Positions 34,429 through 42,953 of a stretch of 64,000 nt of DNA are shown piece by piece (position 1 is the first letter of the stretch; each line of letters begins with the position of its first letter). The stretch is from assembly GCF_030285665.1 (NCBI RefSeq), contig NZ_CP127295.1:1054001-1118000 (forward strand), in the 5' to 3' direction. Source of the stretch: Amycolatopsis mongoliensis (lineage in GTDB: Bacteria > Actinomycetota > Actinomycetes > Mycobacteriales > Pseudonocardiaceae). Below the pieces are notes generated by a model. It had not been told where the DNA came from and searched no databases. It worked only from the letters and a program-made list of their open reading frames with translations. A program made the position numbers and the translations under genes.

Positions 34429-37400
34429 TCACCCTCCCGGCTGGCTGCTGGGCGGCGGAGTACTGGTCCCGGGCGCCGCTGTCTTGGCCGCCTCGTACTC
34501 CTTGGCCGCGGCATCCAGCGCGGCCAGAGCCGCACCCTGGTCCGCGAAGTTGCCCGACTGCTGAGCGGCCCGCAGCTTGGCGAGGGCGGACTGGATGTCC
34601 GTCACCGCCTTGTCCAGCGCCGCGTTGCCACCGCTGGTGTTGGGTGGCGTCGTGGTCGGGGTGGTCGTCGGAGTCGTCGGTGGCGTGGGCGTGGTGGGCT
34701 GGCCCGCCTGGGGTGGCGTGGTCGTCGCTTCGCCCGTGCCGGCACCGAAGATCTGGTCCAGCGCTTCCTGGAGCGTCGCGCCGTAGCCGACCTTCGGCCC
34801 GTACGAGACGAGCACCCGCGCCAGCTGTGGATACGAGTTCTGGTTGCGCTGCCGGATGTACACGGGCTCGACGTAGAGGAAGCCCTGGGCGACCGGCAGG
34901 GTGATCAGGTTGCCGTAGATCGGGATGACGTTGGGGTTGTTGAACAACGTCCGGTCCTGCGCCACCCGTGGATCGCTCTGGAACCGGTTCTGGACCTGGA
35001 CCGGACCGTCGACCTGCGTGGCCCCGGTGGCCGCGCTGGGTAGCTGGAGGACGCGGATCTTCCCGTAGTCGGTCGCATCGGAGGAGACCGACATCCAGGA
35101 CGCGAGGTACTGCCGCTGCAGACCGGTGAGCGAACTGGTCAGCTGGAACGTCGGTTTGCTCTGGCCCGGGGTGTCGGCGAGGACGTAGTAGCCGGGCTGG
35201 TTGGCGGCGCCGGCCGCGGCCGGGTTGGCGCCGCCTTCGGCCGTCGGGTCCTGCGGGACGCTCCAGAAGGCCTGCTGCGAGTAGAACTCCTGCGGGTTGC
35301 TGACGTGGTAGCGCGACAGCAGCTCACGCTGGATCTTGAAGAGGTCCTCGGGGTAGCGGAAGTGGGCCCGCAGGTCCGGGGAGATCTCGGAGCTCGGCTT
35401 CACGAGCCCGGGGAAGACCTTCTCCCACGCGTTGAGGACCGGTTCCTTGTCGTCGATCGAGTACAGCGTCACGGTGCCGTTGAAGGCGTCGACAGTCGCC
35501 TTGACCGAGTTGCGGATGTAGTTGATCGAGCTGTTGGCCTGGCGGGCGACGCCGTTGAGCGAGTCGTTGGTGGCCGCGCCGAGCTGCGTCTGCTGCGAGT
35601 ACGGGAAGTTGTTGATCGTGGTGTAGCCGTCGATGATCCACTGGATCTTGCCGTCGACGACCGCGGGGTACGGGTCGCCGTCGAGGGTCAGCCACGGCGC
35701 GACCTTGCTGACGCGCTCGCGCGGGTCGCGGTTGTACATGATCTTCGAGTTGTCGCCGATGGCGTCGGAGAACAGGATGTTGCGTTCGCCGTACTCGGCC
35801 GCGAAGGCGAGGCGGTTGAACCAGTTGTCGACCGAGACACCGCCGGTGCCCTTGTAGGTGTAGCGGTCGGTGGCGGTGTCGTACTCGCCGGGCGCGTTGC
35901 CGGTGGTGCCGCCGACGATGGCGTAGTCGGAGTCCGCGGCGGACAGTTCGCCGTAGTAGATCCGGGGTTCCTTGACCTCGATGCCGGGCTGGCCGGCGCC
36001 CGGCGAACCGGCGCCGGCGGGGTTCTGCGTGTCGCTGGTGGTGGCGATCGGGTAACCGCCGTCGGAGTTGGCGTCCTTGACCGCGCGGTCGATCGTGTTG
36101 GCCGGGGCGGCGACGAAGCCGTTGCCGTGGGTGTAGACGAGGTGCTTGTTGATCCAGCTCGTCTGGTTGCCGGTCAGGCCCTCGGTCTTGATCTCCTTGG
36201 CGGCGACGATGTAGTCCTGCGTCACACCGCCGACGGTGTAGCGGTCGATGTCGAGCTTCGCCGGGAAGCCGTAGAAGTTCTCGCGCCCGACGCGCTGGGT
36301 GAAGGTGTCGGAGAGGATGTTCGGGTCGAGCAGCCGGATGTTCGACATCGTCCCGGCGTCGGCCTTGAGCTGGTCCGGCGTGGCCGTCGTACTCCCCGTG
36401 TAGGGCTGGTACTGGACGTCGGTGAGGCCGAAGGCCCGGCGGGTGGCGTCCATGTTGCGCTGGATGGACGCCGCTTCCTTCTCGTTGGCGTTGGGCTTCA
36501 CCGAGAACTGGTCGAGGATCGCGGGCCACGCGACGCCGACCAGGATGCTCGACAGGATCAGCAGCACGAGGGCGATCGCCGGCAGCTGCAGGTTGCGCAG
36601 GAAGGCACCGGCGAAGAACGCGATCGCGCAGATCACCGAGATGCACAGCAGGATCAGCTTCGCGGGCAGGACCGCGTTCAGGTCGGTGTAGGTGGCACCG
36701 ACGAACAGCGGCATGTTCCGGTCGGACAGCAGCAGGTTGTACCGGTCGAAGAAGTACTCGGCGGCCTTCAGCAGCACGAAGATCCCGACGGTGATGGCGA
36801 GCTGCGCGCGGGTCGGGCCGGCGAGCTGGCCGCCCTTGCCGGCCAGCCGGATGCCGCCGAAGACGTAGTGCGAGATGAGCGCACCGAAGAAGGAGACGAC
36901 GACGGTGATGAACAGCCAGCCGAGCAGCCAGTTGAAGAACGGCAGGTCGAAGGCGTAGAAGCCGACGTCGTTGCCGAACTCGGGATCGGTCTGGCCGAAC
37001 GAGGTGCCGTTGAGGAACAGCTGCACGACCTGCCAGTCGCCCTGGGCGGACAGGCCGGCGATGAGGCCGGTGAGCACCGGGATGCCGATGCCGAAGAGGC
37101 GGATGCGGGCGACGATCGCGGACCGGTAGCGGGCCAGCGGGTCGTCGGCGCCGGAGATCGGCACGAACACCGGGCGGGTGCGGTAGGCGATCATCAGGCT
37201 GATCGCGAGCGCGCCGCCGACGAGCAACCCGACCGCGAAGAACAGGATGATCCGGGTGACCACCTGGGTGGTGAACACCGAGCGCGCACCGACTTCGCCG
37301 AACCACAGCCAGTCGACGTACGTGTCGAGCAAGCGGGCTCCCAGCAGGAGCGCCAGCACGATCACCGCGGCGATGATGAGGAGGATCCGGCTCCGCCGGG

Positions 37401-37437
37401 ACAGCTTCGGCAGGCTCACCGGGGGCCGAGTCGCCAC
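34429..37437 (-). CDS. UPF0182 family large membrane protein
   Basis: This is a protein of 1002 residues. Seven hydrophobic helices lie within about residues 15-330, followed by a very large, predicted extracytoplasmic region of ~550 residues and a Pro/Thr-rich linker with a helical tail (Ala/Lys-rich, about 905-1002). It matches the UPF0182 family, conserved in actinobacteria and equivalent in position to mycobacterial Rv3193c. The GTG start is supported by AGGAG eight bases upstream. The function is unknown; a cell-envelope role is likely from topology. It is divergent from the PPA1309 gene. Confidence 0.92.
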   Translation of the reverse strand: MATRPPVSLPKLSRRSRILLIIAAVIVLALLLGARLLDTYVDWLWFGEVGARSVFTTQVVTRIILFFAVGLLVGGALAISLMIAYRTRPVFVPISGADDPLARYRSAIVARIRLFGIGIPVLTGLIAGLSAQGDWQVVQLFLNGTSFGQTDPEFGNDVGFYAFDLPFFNWLLGWLFITVVVSFFGALISHYVFGGIRLAGKGGQLAGPTRAQLAITVGIFVLLKAAEYFFDRYNLLLSDRNMPLFVGATYTDLNAVLPAKLILLCISVICAIAFFAGAFLRNLQLPAIALVLLILSSILVGVAWPAILDQFSVKPNANEKEAASIQRNMDATRRAFGLTDVQYQPYTGSTTATPDQLKADAGTMSNIRLLDPNILSDTFTQRVGRENFYGFPAKLDIDRYTVGGVTQDYIVAAKEIKTEGLTGNQTSWINKHLVYTHGNGFVAAPANTIDRAVKDANSDGGYPIATTSDTQNPAGAGSPGAGQPGIEVKEPRIYYGELSAADSDYAIVGGTTGNAPGEYDTATDRYTYKGTGGVSVDNWFNRLAFAAEYGERNILFSDAIGDNSKIMYNRDPRERVSKVAPWLTLDGDPYPAVVDGKIQWIIDGYTTINNFPYSQQTQLGAATNDSLNGVARQANSSINYIRNSVKATVDAFNGTVTLYSIDDKEPVLNAWEKVFPGLVKPSSEISPDLRAHFRYPEDLFKIQRELLSRYHVSNPQEFYSQQAFWSVPQDPTAEGGANPAAAGAANQPGYYVLADTPGQSKPTFQLTSSLTGLQRQYLASWMSVSSDATDYGKIRVLQLPSAATGATQVDGPVQVQNRFQSDPRVAQDRTLFNNPNVIPIYGNLITLPVAQGFLYVEPVYIRQRNQNSYPQLARVLVSYGPKVGYGATLQEALDQIFGAGTGEATTTPPQAGQPTTPTPPTTPTTTPTTTPPNTSGGNAALDKAVTDIQSALAKLRAAQQSGNFADQGAALAALDAAAKEYEAAKTAAPGTSTPPPSSQPGG

Positions 37438-37679
37438 GGCGCACGCTCCTGTCTTCGTCAGCACTTGAGCAGGGGCGCACGCGCCCCCTGATTCCCTAAC
37501 TCTACGGATGCCGGGTGAAGTTCCCGGACCCGCCCGAATCGGACTCGCGGCTTGGTCGCGCGGACCGGCCCGGAGATCCTCGTCCGGCCGTCGCCCGCCA
37601 CCTGGCTCCGGCGCGGACCCGCGGCCGGCGTCCGGGGCGTGGCGGGCTGACCAGGACAGGGCTCTGACACGATGTGCGC

Positions 37680-38222
37680 ATGGAACCGCAGCAGGCCGGA
37701 GTGGCCGCTCTCGCCCGCGAGATCGAGGAGTTCATGGCCGCGGGCGGCTGGGACCAGCCGCCGCAGCTGTTCGCGCTGGTGCCGACGGCGGCGCTGCTGG
37801 ACGAGCAGCCGGAGCTGGCCGGCCAGCTGGACCGGGCGAACCCGCTGACGCCGGTGGCGCAGGAAGCGCTGCCCGAGGGCGACCTCGCCGAGGCGCTGGC
37901 CCGGATCGCGTGGCCCGACCTGGTGATCGGGTGCGCGCTGGCCCAGGAGATCATCGTGCTGCCGCCGGGCTCGGAGTCGGAGCTGCCGGACGTCGCGGAG
38001 GCCGACGCGGAGAGCCTGCGCCGCGCCGCCGCCGACCACCCGCAGCGGACGGAGGCCCGCCTGGTGGCCGCGGTCCTGCGCGAGGGCGACGGCGCGTGCG
38101 TCATGCGGCTGCGCGGGATCGGGACGGTCGAGGGCACCGACGAGTCGGTCGACGAGATCGTCGAAAGCCCCGACCTCGCCCCGAACCTCCTCGAGGCCCT
38201 CAAGGCGACGCTCCTCCCCTAG
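37680..38222 (+). CDS. PPA1309 family protein
   Basis: This is an acidic cytoplasmic protein of 180 residues of the actinobacterial PPA1309 family, whose function is unknown. It has a helical N-terminus (ALAREIEEFMAAGGWDQPPQLFALV) and a conserved central part (WPDLVIGCALAQEIIVLPP) followed by EARLVAAVLREGDGACVMRLRG. No membrane segments are seen. It overlaps the convergent YlbL gene by 4 nt. The ATG was preferred over a GTG two codons earlier. Confidence 0.82.
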   Translation: MEPQQAGVAALAREIEEFMAAGGWDQPPQLFALVPTAALLDEQPELAGQLDRANPLTPVAQEALPEGDLAEALARIAWPDLVIGCALAQEIIVLPPGSESELPDVAEADAESLRRAAADHPQRTEARLVAAVLREGDGACVMRLRGIGTVEGTDESVDEIVESPDLAPNLLEALKATLLP

Positions 38223-39325
38223 CAGGACGCCGTCGGGCGGCCCGCCTTCAGGTTGGCCAGCTGGGCGAGCGCGTCGTCCAGTGTGGACACCTTGATGAGG
38301 TTGAGGCCGCCGGGCGCGGTGGTCTTGGCTTCGGCGCAGTTGTGCTCGGGCACCAGGAAGTCGGTGGCGCCGGCCTCGCGCGCGCCGACGACCTTGAACG
38401 AGATCCCGCCGATCGGGTCGACCTCGCCGGTCTCGGTGATCTCGCCGGTGCCGGCGATGTGCCGCCCGCCCGCGAGGTCGCCGGGCTGCAGCCGGTCGAT
38501 GATCGCGAGGGTGAACATCAGGCCGGCCGACGGGCCGCCGACGTCCTGCAGCGAGATGGTGACGTTGAAGGGCGCGTCGGCGCGGTCGACCGCGGTGAGG
38601 CCGATGAAGCCCTCCTTGCGGTCGGGGCGCGAAGCGAGCGTGAGCGGCACGGTGCGCTCCGGCTGGCCGTCCGACTGGAAGGTGATCTGGACGGTCTGGC
38701 CGGGCAGGGTGCCGGCCAGCGCGGCCCGGACGTCCGCGGCTTCGACGATCTTCTTGCCGTTCACCGTGATCAGCTTGTCGCCGGGGGCGAGCACGTGGTC
38801 GGCCGGGCTGCCGGAGACGATCTGCTTCGCCAGCACCTTGATCGGGTAGCCGAGCTTGCGCAGGGCGGCGACCTGGGCGTTCGTCTGCGAGTCCTGCAGC
38901 TGCTGGATGTTCTCCTGCTTGACTTGTTCGTTCGTCTCGCCCGGCTTGAAGTACTCCTCGCGCGGCGCGAGCGCGTAGCGGCCGCTGGCCCAGAAACCGA
39001 GGCCCTGGAAGAGCGTGACGCCGTCGTGCAGGGAGACGGTCGTCATCCGCAGCTCGCCGGTCGTCTGGAAGGTCTGGTGACCGGCGACCTGGATGACCGG
39101 GTTGCCCGCGGCGTCGCGACCCAGCGTGTCGTAGGTCGGGCCGGGGCTGATCGCCACGAACGGCACCGGCACGACCAGGCCGAGCACGACGAAGATCAGG
39201 AACAGCGAGCCGCTGACCACGAGCGTCCAGCCGCGGCGGGTCATCCGCCGGGCCTCCCCGGTGGCCTCGGCGCCGGGGTCCGGGCTGCTCTTCGCGGGCA
39301 CGGTCTGCTCGGAGGACTTGGTCAC
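38219..39325 (-). CDS. YlbL-type membrane-anchored PDZ/Lon-like serine protease
   Basis: This is a secreted-face protease of 368 residues. A single N-terminal helix (about 33-58) anchors it, a PDZ domain covers about 165-235, and a Lon-type proteolytic domain fills ~240-360. The Ser-Lys dyad can be placed at Ser266 (GGPSAGLMF) and Lys311 (ISFKVVGAREAG). Bacillus YlbL is the closest characterised relative. A GTG start is used. The position matches mycobacterial Rv3194c. Substrates are unknown. It is divergent from the DUF2342 gene by 91 nt. Confidence 0.9.
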   Translation of the reverse strand: MTKSSEQTVPAKSSPDPGAEATGEARRMTRRGWTLVVSGSLFLIFVVLGLVVPVPFVAISPGPTYDTLGRDAAGNPVIQVAGHQTFQTTGELRMTTVSLHDGVTLFQGLGFWASGRYALAPREEYFKPGETNEQVKQENIQQLQDSQTNAQVAALRKLGYPIKVLAKQIVSGSPADHVLAPGDKLITVNGKKIVEAADVRAALAGTLPGQTVQITFQSDGQPERTVPLTLASRPDRKEGFIGLTAVDRADAPFNVTISLQDVGGPSAGLMFTLAIIDRLQPGDLAGGRHIAGTGEITETGEVDPIGGISFKVVGAREAGATDFLVPEHNCAEAKTTAPGGLNLIKVSTLDDALAQLANLKAGRPTASC

Positions 39326-39416
39326 GACCGACAGCGTACGGTGACCGTGTTCGCTTCTCGGTGAAGGCCACGCACATGACGCGCTGGAGCCTTCCCGACC
39401 CGCGTACGGTGGACGC

Positions 39417-40799
39417 ATGAGCAAACCCCCGTTCGGCTTCGGACCTTCCGATCCCGACAAACGAGGTGAGAACGACCCCTCGGAGGGCGGGCAGCAGTCC
39501 GGCGCCGAGGCTTTCAACCAGCTCGGGCAGATGCTGAGCCAGCTGGGCCAGATGCTCAGCCAGGCCGGTACTTCCAGCGGGCCGGTGAACTACGATCTCG
39601 CCAAGCAGATCGCCCTGCAGACCCTGGGCAGCGCCGGCAACACCGGCGAAAGCCGCCTGGGCTTCTCCGGCGGAGACGACTCGAACGCCGCCGTCCGCGA
39701 CGCCGCCCACCTCGCCGAGCTGTGGCTGGACGCGGCCACCCAGTTCCCGGCCGGTGCGACGTCGACGGTCGCCTGGTCACCGCGGACCTGGGTCGAGAAG
39801 ACGCTGCCGACGTGGCAGCGACTGTGCGACCCGGTGGCCCGCCAGGTGTCGGGCGCGTGGATGGAGGCGCTGCCCGCGGAGGCCAAGGAGGCTGCCGGCC
39901 CGCTGCTGCAGATGATGGGGCAGATGGGCGGGATGGCCTTCGGGTCCCAGCTCGGCCAGGCGCTCGCGCAGCTGGCGTCGGAGATGCTGACGGCGTCCGA
40001 GATCGGCCTGCCCCTGGCCCCGGCCGGGACGTCGGCGCTGCTGCCGGCGAACATCGAGAAGTTCGCCGAGGGCCTGGAGCTGCCGAACAGCGAGATCCTG
40101 GTGTTCCTGGCCGCGCGCGAGGCGGCGCACCAGCGGCTGTTCACGCACGTGCCGTGGCTGCGCCAGCGCCTGCTGGCGACGGTCGAGGAGTTCGCGCACG
40201 GCATCTCGGTGGACACGTCGGCCCTCGAGTCGCTGGCCGGCCGGATCGACCCGGCCAACCCGGCGAGCATCGAGGAAGCGATGTCGTCCGGGCTGCTGGA
40301 GCCCCAGACGACGGAGGAGCAGAAGGGCGCGCTGAGGCGCCTGGAGACGCTGCTCGCCCTGGTGGAGGGCTGGGTGGACGTGGTGGTGGCCGAAGCGGTC
40401 GGCGACCGGTTGCCGGGAGCGGACGCGCTGCGCGAGACGCTGCGCCGCCGCCGCGCGACGGGCGGCCCGGCGGAGCAGACGTTCGCCACGCTGGTCGGCC
40501 TGGAGCTGCGCCCCCGCCGCATGAGGGACGCGTCGAACCTGTGGAAGCTGGTGGGCGACCGCCACGGTCTCGAGAAGCGCGACGGCCTGTGGTCCCACCC
40601 GGACCTGATGCCGACGGCGGAGGACCTGGACGAGCCGATCGACTTCGCGGACCGCGTCGGCGAGGCGGGGTCACTGGACGACCTGGACCCGATCGCCGAG
40701 CTGGAGCGCACGGAGCAGTCGGAGCGTTCGGAGCGCGAGAAGTCGGAGAAGGCGGAGCAGCCGGGCGAAGACCCCGAGGGCGGCGACACCAAGAACTGA
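39417..40799 (+). CDS. Zinc-dependent metalloprotease-like protein (DUF2342)
   Basis: This is a protein of 460 residues of the actinobacterial DUF2342/TIGR03624 family, equivalent in position to Rv3195. A helical core with FLAAREAAHQRLFTHVPWL (about 226-244) and EEFAHGISVD holds the Glu/His residues proposed as zinc ligands. The N-terminus has the Gln-rich repeats LGQMLSQLGQMLSQ. The last ~40 residues are a highly charged Glu/Ser/Arg tail that is probably disordered. There is no membrane helix or signal. Catalytic activity is annotated for the family but not evident from a classical HEXXH. Confidence 0.85.
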   Translation: MSKPPFGFGPSDPDKRGENDPSEGGQQSGAEAFNQLGQMLSQLGQMLSQAGTSSGPVNYDLAKQIALQTLGSAGNTGESRLGFSGGDDSNAAVRDAAHLAELWLDAATQFPAGATSTVAWSPRTWVEKTLPTWQRLCDPVARQVSGAWMEALPAEAKEAAGPLLQMMGQMGGMAFGSQLGQALAQLASEMLTASEIGLPLAPAGTSALLPANIEKFAEGLELPNSEILVFLAAREAAHQRLFTHVPWLRQRLLATVEEFAHGISVDTSALESLAGRIDPANPASIEEAMSSGLLEPQTTEEQKGALRRLETLLALVEGWVDVVVAEAVGDRLPGADALRETLRRRRATGGPAEQTFATLVGLELRPRRMRDASNLWKLVGDRHGLEKRDGLWSHPDLMPTAEDLDEPIDFADRVGEAGSLDDLDPIAELERTEQSERSEREKSEKAEQPGEDPEGGDTKN

Positions 40800-40816
40800 G
40801 CGGCAACCCCGGAGCC

Positions 40817-40842
40817 GGGCGTCTCGCACGAGCGAGGCGCCC
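40817..40842 (+). terminator. Terminator after the DUF2342 gene
   Basis: The arms GGGCGTCTCGC and GCGAGGCGCCC (one G-U pair) with a 4-nt loop lie 18 nt past the stop codon. There is no strong T-run. Confidence 0.65.
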
Positions 40843-40901
40843 GCTTCCATGTCCGCACCCGCCCCGGCCACCGCCGAGCCGCCCACCCAGGCCCGCAGCG
40901 A

Positions 40902-41005
40902 CCCTCAGTCACGCGCCCGAGCCCTCCAAGCACGCGTGTCGACCCTCCAAGCACGCGTGTCGACCGCCCAGGCACGCGAGCCGTCCATCCAAGCAGGCGG
41001 GCCCG
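40902..41005. repeat. 21-bp tandem repeats, five units
   Basis: Five units of about 21 bp occur. Two perfect copies (40922-40942 and 40943-40963) read CCCTCCAAGCACGCGTGTCG+A, and imperfect units lie on each side. The reverse complement shares the core GTCGACNCGCGTGNTTG with the array at 60858-61090. The surrounding 40843-41060 stretch has no credible gene. In one frame the array reads as a heptapeptide repeat of the HACRPSK type. Confidence 0.8.
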
Positions 41006-41060
41006 CCCGCCGAGCCGATCACGGGTCCACCGCCGCCCAGCCAACCCGAACCAAACGCGA

Positions 41061-41092
41061 CCGGGGTGACCTGCCACCGCAGGTCACCCCGG
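41061..41092 (-). terminator. Terminator after the DUF45 peptidase gene
   Basis: Perfect 14-bp arms (41061-41074 and 41079-41092) with a 4-nt loop lie 14 nt past the stop codon on the minus strand. Confidence 0.8.
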
Positions 41093-41106
41093 CCACGCTC
41101 ACCCGC

Positions 41107-41682
41107 TCAGTCCTCGGTGTCGATCCCCCACCCGGCGGCGGCCGACAGCCCCTCGAGGTATCCCATCGCCCGCTCGGTCTTCGGATACCGCCGGACCAAC
41201 GCCCAGAACGCCGCGTCGTGCCCGGGCTCGCGCAGGTGCGCCAGCTCGTGCACCAGCACGTAGTCCAGCACCCATGGCGGGACCTTCCGCAGCCGGTCGC
41301 TGACCCGGATGGTCGCGTCGACCGGCGTGCAGGACGCCCACCGCGTGCGCATCGGCGGCACCCAGCGGACGCTCGCCGGCACCGCGGTGCCGCCCAGGTA
41401 CTTGCCCGACAGCAGCGCGCAGCGCGCCAGCAGGGCTTCGTCCGACGTCTTCGGGGACGCCGGGCGACGTGGTTCCGAGCGCTGGAGCTTGCGCTCCATC
41501 TCGGCGACCCAGTGTTTCTCCTCCGCCCTGGTCATCCGCGCCGGGATGAGCACGACGAGCGTGTCGTCTTTCCAGTACGCGGTGACCGTCCGGTGCCGGC
41601 GCTGGCTGCGCCGCACTTCGACCTTGTGTCCAGGTGTGTCCGACGGGGGGTTCGTCTCCCCCGGGCCTCTCAGCGAGGGCAT
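41107..41682 (-). CDS. M48-like metallopeptidase (DUF45/YgjP-type)
   Basis: This is a probable zinc peptidase of 191 residues of the DUF45 family. The metal site is complete: VLVHELAHLREPGHDAAFW, with HELAH near residue 152 and a third His. The upstream WASCTPVDATIRVSDRLR is typical of the family. The start is uncertain: ATG 41682 is used, while a GTG at 41697 would add five residues. There is no signal peptide. It is divergent from the ThiF-like gene, with GAGTTGTCCACA motifs in between. Substrates are unknown. Confidence 0.85.
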   Translation of the reverse strand: MPSLRGPGETNPPSDTPGHKVEVRRSQRRHRTVTAYWKDDTLVVLIPARMTRAEEKHWVAEMERKLQRSEPRRPASPKTSDEALLARCALLSGKYLGGTAVPASVRWVPPMRTRWASCTPVDATIRVSDRLRKVPPWVLDYVLVHELAHLREPGHDAAFWALVRRYPKTERAMGYLEGLSAAAGWGIDTED

Positions 41683-41755
41683 GCGTGCTTCGACCACCCG
41701 ACAACGGTAAGGCCCGGCACCGACAACTCCGAGCGCGTTGAGGTCACAGAGCCGA

Positions 41756-41787
41756 GTTGTCCACAGCCCCTTCTCCTTGTGGACAAC
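41756..41787. promoter_or_regulatory. Inverted pair of TTGTCCACA (DnaA-box-like) motifs
   Basis: GTTGTCCACA (41756-41765) and its reverse complement (41778-41787) are separated by 12 bases. TTGTCCACA equals the actinobacterial DnaA-box consensus, but here it is part of a longer shared GAGTTGTCCACA. It lies between the divergent DUF45 and ThiF-like genes. Confidence 0.6.
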
Positions 41788-41846
41788 TCGGCCGATCCGG
41801 CGGCTTCCCGGGCTCGGCCGGCACCGCCGGCTGCCATCCTGCGGAC

Positions 41847-42893
41847 ATGATCCTCTCCACCGCGGACATGCCACCGGTGCTCCTGCCGGCCCATCCCGCC
41901 CTGCTCCCGGGCATCACGGTGCTCGAACGCGGCTCGCACGAGATCCAGCTCGGGCTCGACCCGCGCCACGGCGTGATCGTCGAAGGCCTGCCACCCGGCC
42001 TCGTCGAGCGGCTGCGCGCACTCGACGGCAGCAAGCCCGTCGAACGGCTCTTGCTCGCGGAGAGCGAACACCGAGATCAGCTGCGGACGCTGCTGCGGCA
42101 GCTGACCGCGCTCGGCCTGGTCACCGACGCGGGACGCCCGGACGGCCCGGGGTTCCGCGGCGAAACCGGCCTCTGGTCCCTGCGGGCCCGCCACCACCAG
42201 ACCGCGCTGAGCGACCGGCGGCGAGCCACCGCGGTCACGGTGCACGGGGACGGCCGGGTGGCGGTCGCGGTCGCCGTGCTGCTGGCCAACGCCGGGATCG
42301 GGCACGTCGAGCTGCAGCTGCCCGGCACGGTGACCGAACACGACCTGGGCACCGGCTTCACCGAAGCCGACCTGGGCCGGCCCCGGCGGCAGGCCCTCGG
42401 CGACCTGCTCCGCCGCGTCGACCCCGAAGTCCGCGTCACCCGCCTGCACGACCGGTACCCGGAGCTGGCGCTGCTCACCGACGCCGTCGTCCCGGCTCCG
42501 GAGGTCGTGGCCGAGCTGATGGAGGACGGCGTCCCGCACATGGCGGTCCGGGTCCGCGACGGGACGGGCATCGTCGGGCCGCTGGTCGTGCCGGGCCGCA
42601 GTTCGTGCCTGCGCTGCGCCGACCTGCACCGGACCGACCTCGACCCGTGCTGGCCGCGGATCGCCGGCCAGCTGACCGGCCGGCACCAGCGGCCCGACCT
42701 CGGCGCGGTCCACGCCTGCGCGTCGCTGGCCGTCGCGCAGGCCATGCGGCTGCTCTCCCCCGCCGAACCGCCACCGCCGCCGTGGAACGCGACCCTCGAG
42801 ATCGACGCCTTCGACGGCCGCATCCGCCACCGCGGCTGGCCCCCGCACCCGAGGTGTGGCTGCGGGGCCCCGGGGCTGCACCAGGAGACGTAG
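41847..42893 (+). CDS. ThiF/E1-like, cyclodehydratase-related protein
   Basis: This is a protein of 348 residues resembling the leader-binding/E1-like component of thiazole/oxazole-forming enzymes. A winged-helix-like N-terminal part (about 35-100) is followed by an E1-type region lacking a clear ATP-binding glycine loop. A zinc-site set of cysteines follows: CLRCADLHRTDLDPCW near 250 and CGCGAPG at the end. No precursor peptide is encoded nearby. It is equivalent in position to Rv3196 beside the ABC1 kinase, so a housekeeping rather than bacteriocin role seems likely. The function is unknown. Confidence 0.75.
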   Translation: MILSTADMPPVLLPAHPALLPGITVLERGSHEIQLGLDPRHGVIVEGLPPGLVERLRALDGSKPVERLLLAESEHRDQLRTLLRQLTALGLVTDAGRPDGPGFRGETGLWSLRARHHQTALSDRRRATAVTVHGDGRVAVAVAVLLANAGIGHVELQLPGTVTEHDLGTGFTEADLGRPRRQALGDLLRRVDPEVRVTRLHDRYPELALLTDAVVPAPEVVAELMEDGVPHMAVRVRDGTGIVGPLVVPGRSSCLRCADLHRTDLDPCWPRIAGQLTGRHQRPDLGAVHACASLAVAQAMRLLSPAEPPPPPWNATLEIDAFDGRIRHRGWPPHPRCGCGAPGLHQET

Positions 42894-42953
42894 GCCACTA
42901 AGACGTCGCGAGCAGGCTGCGCGCCGCCGAGGTCGCAGGGCAGAATCGCGGGG

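Noticed and set aside
35305..37491. A 728-codon plus-strand frame opposite the UPF0182 gene
   Set aside because: Its composition is that of an antisense frame (Arg, Asp, Val, Gly), with no motif and no start signal.
41847..42893. Thiazole/oxazole-modified peptide biosynthetic cluster
   Set aside because: There is no precursor peptide, no YcaO partner and no dehydrogenase nearby; the synteny points to a conserved housekeeping locus.
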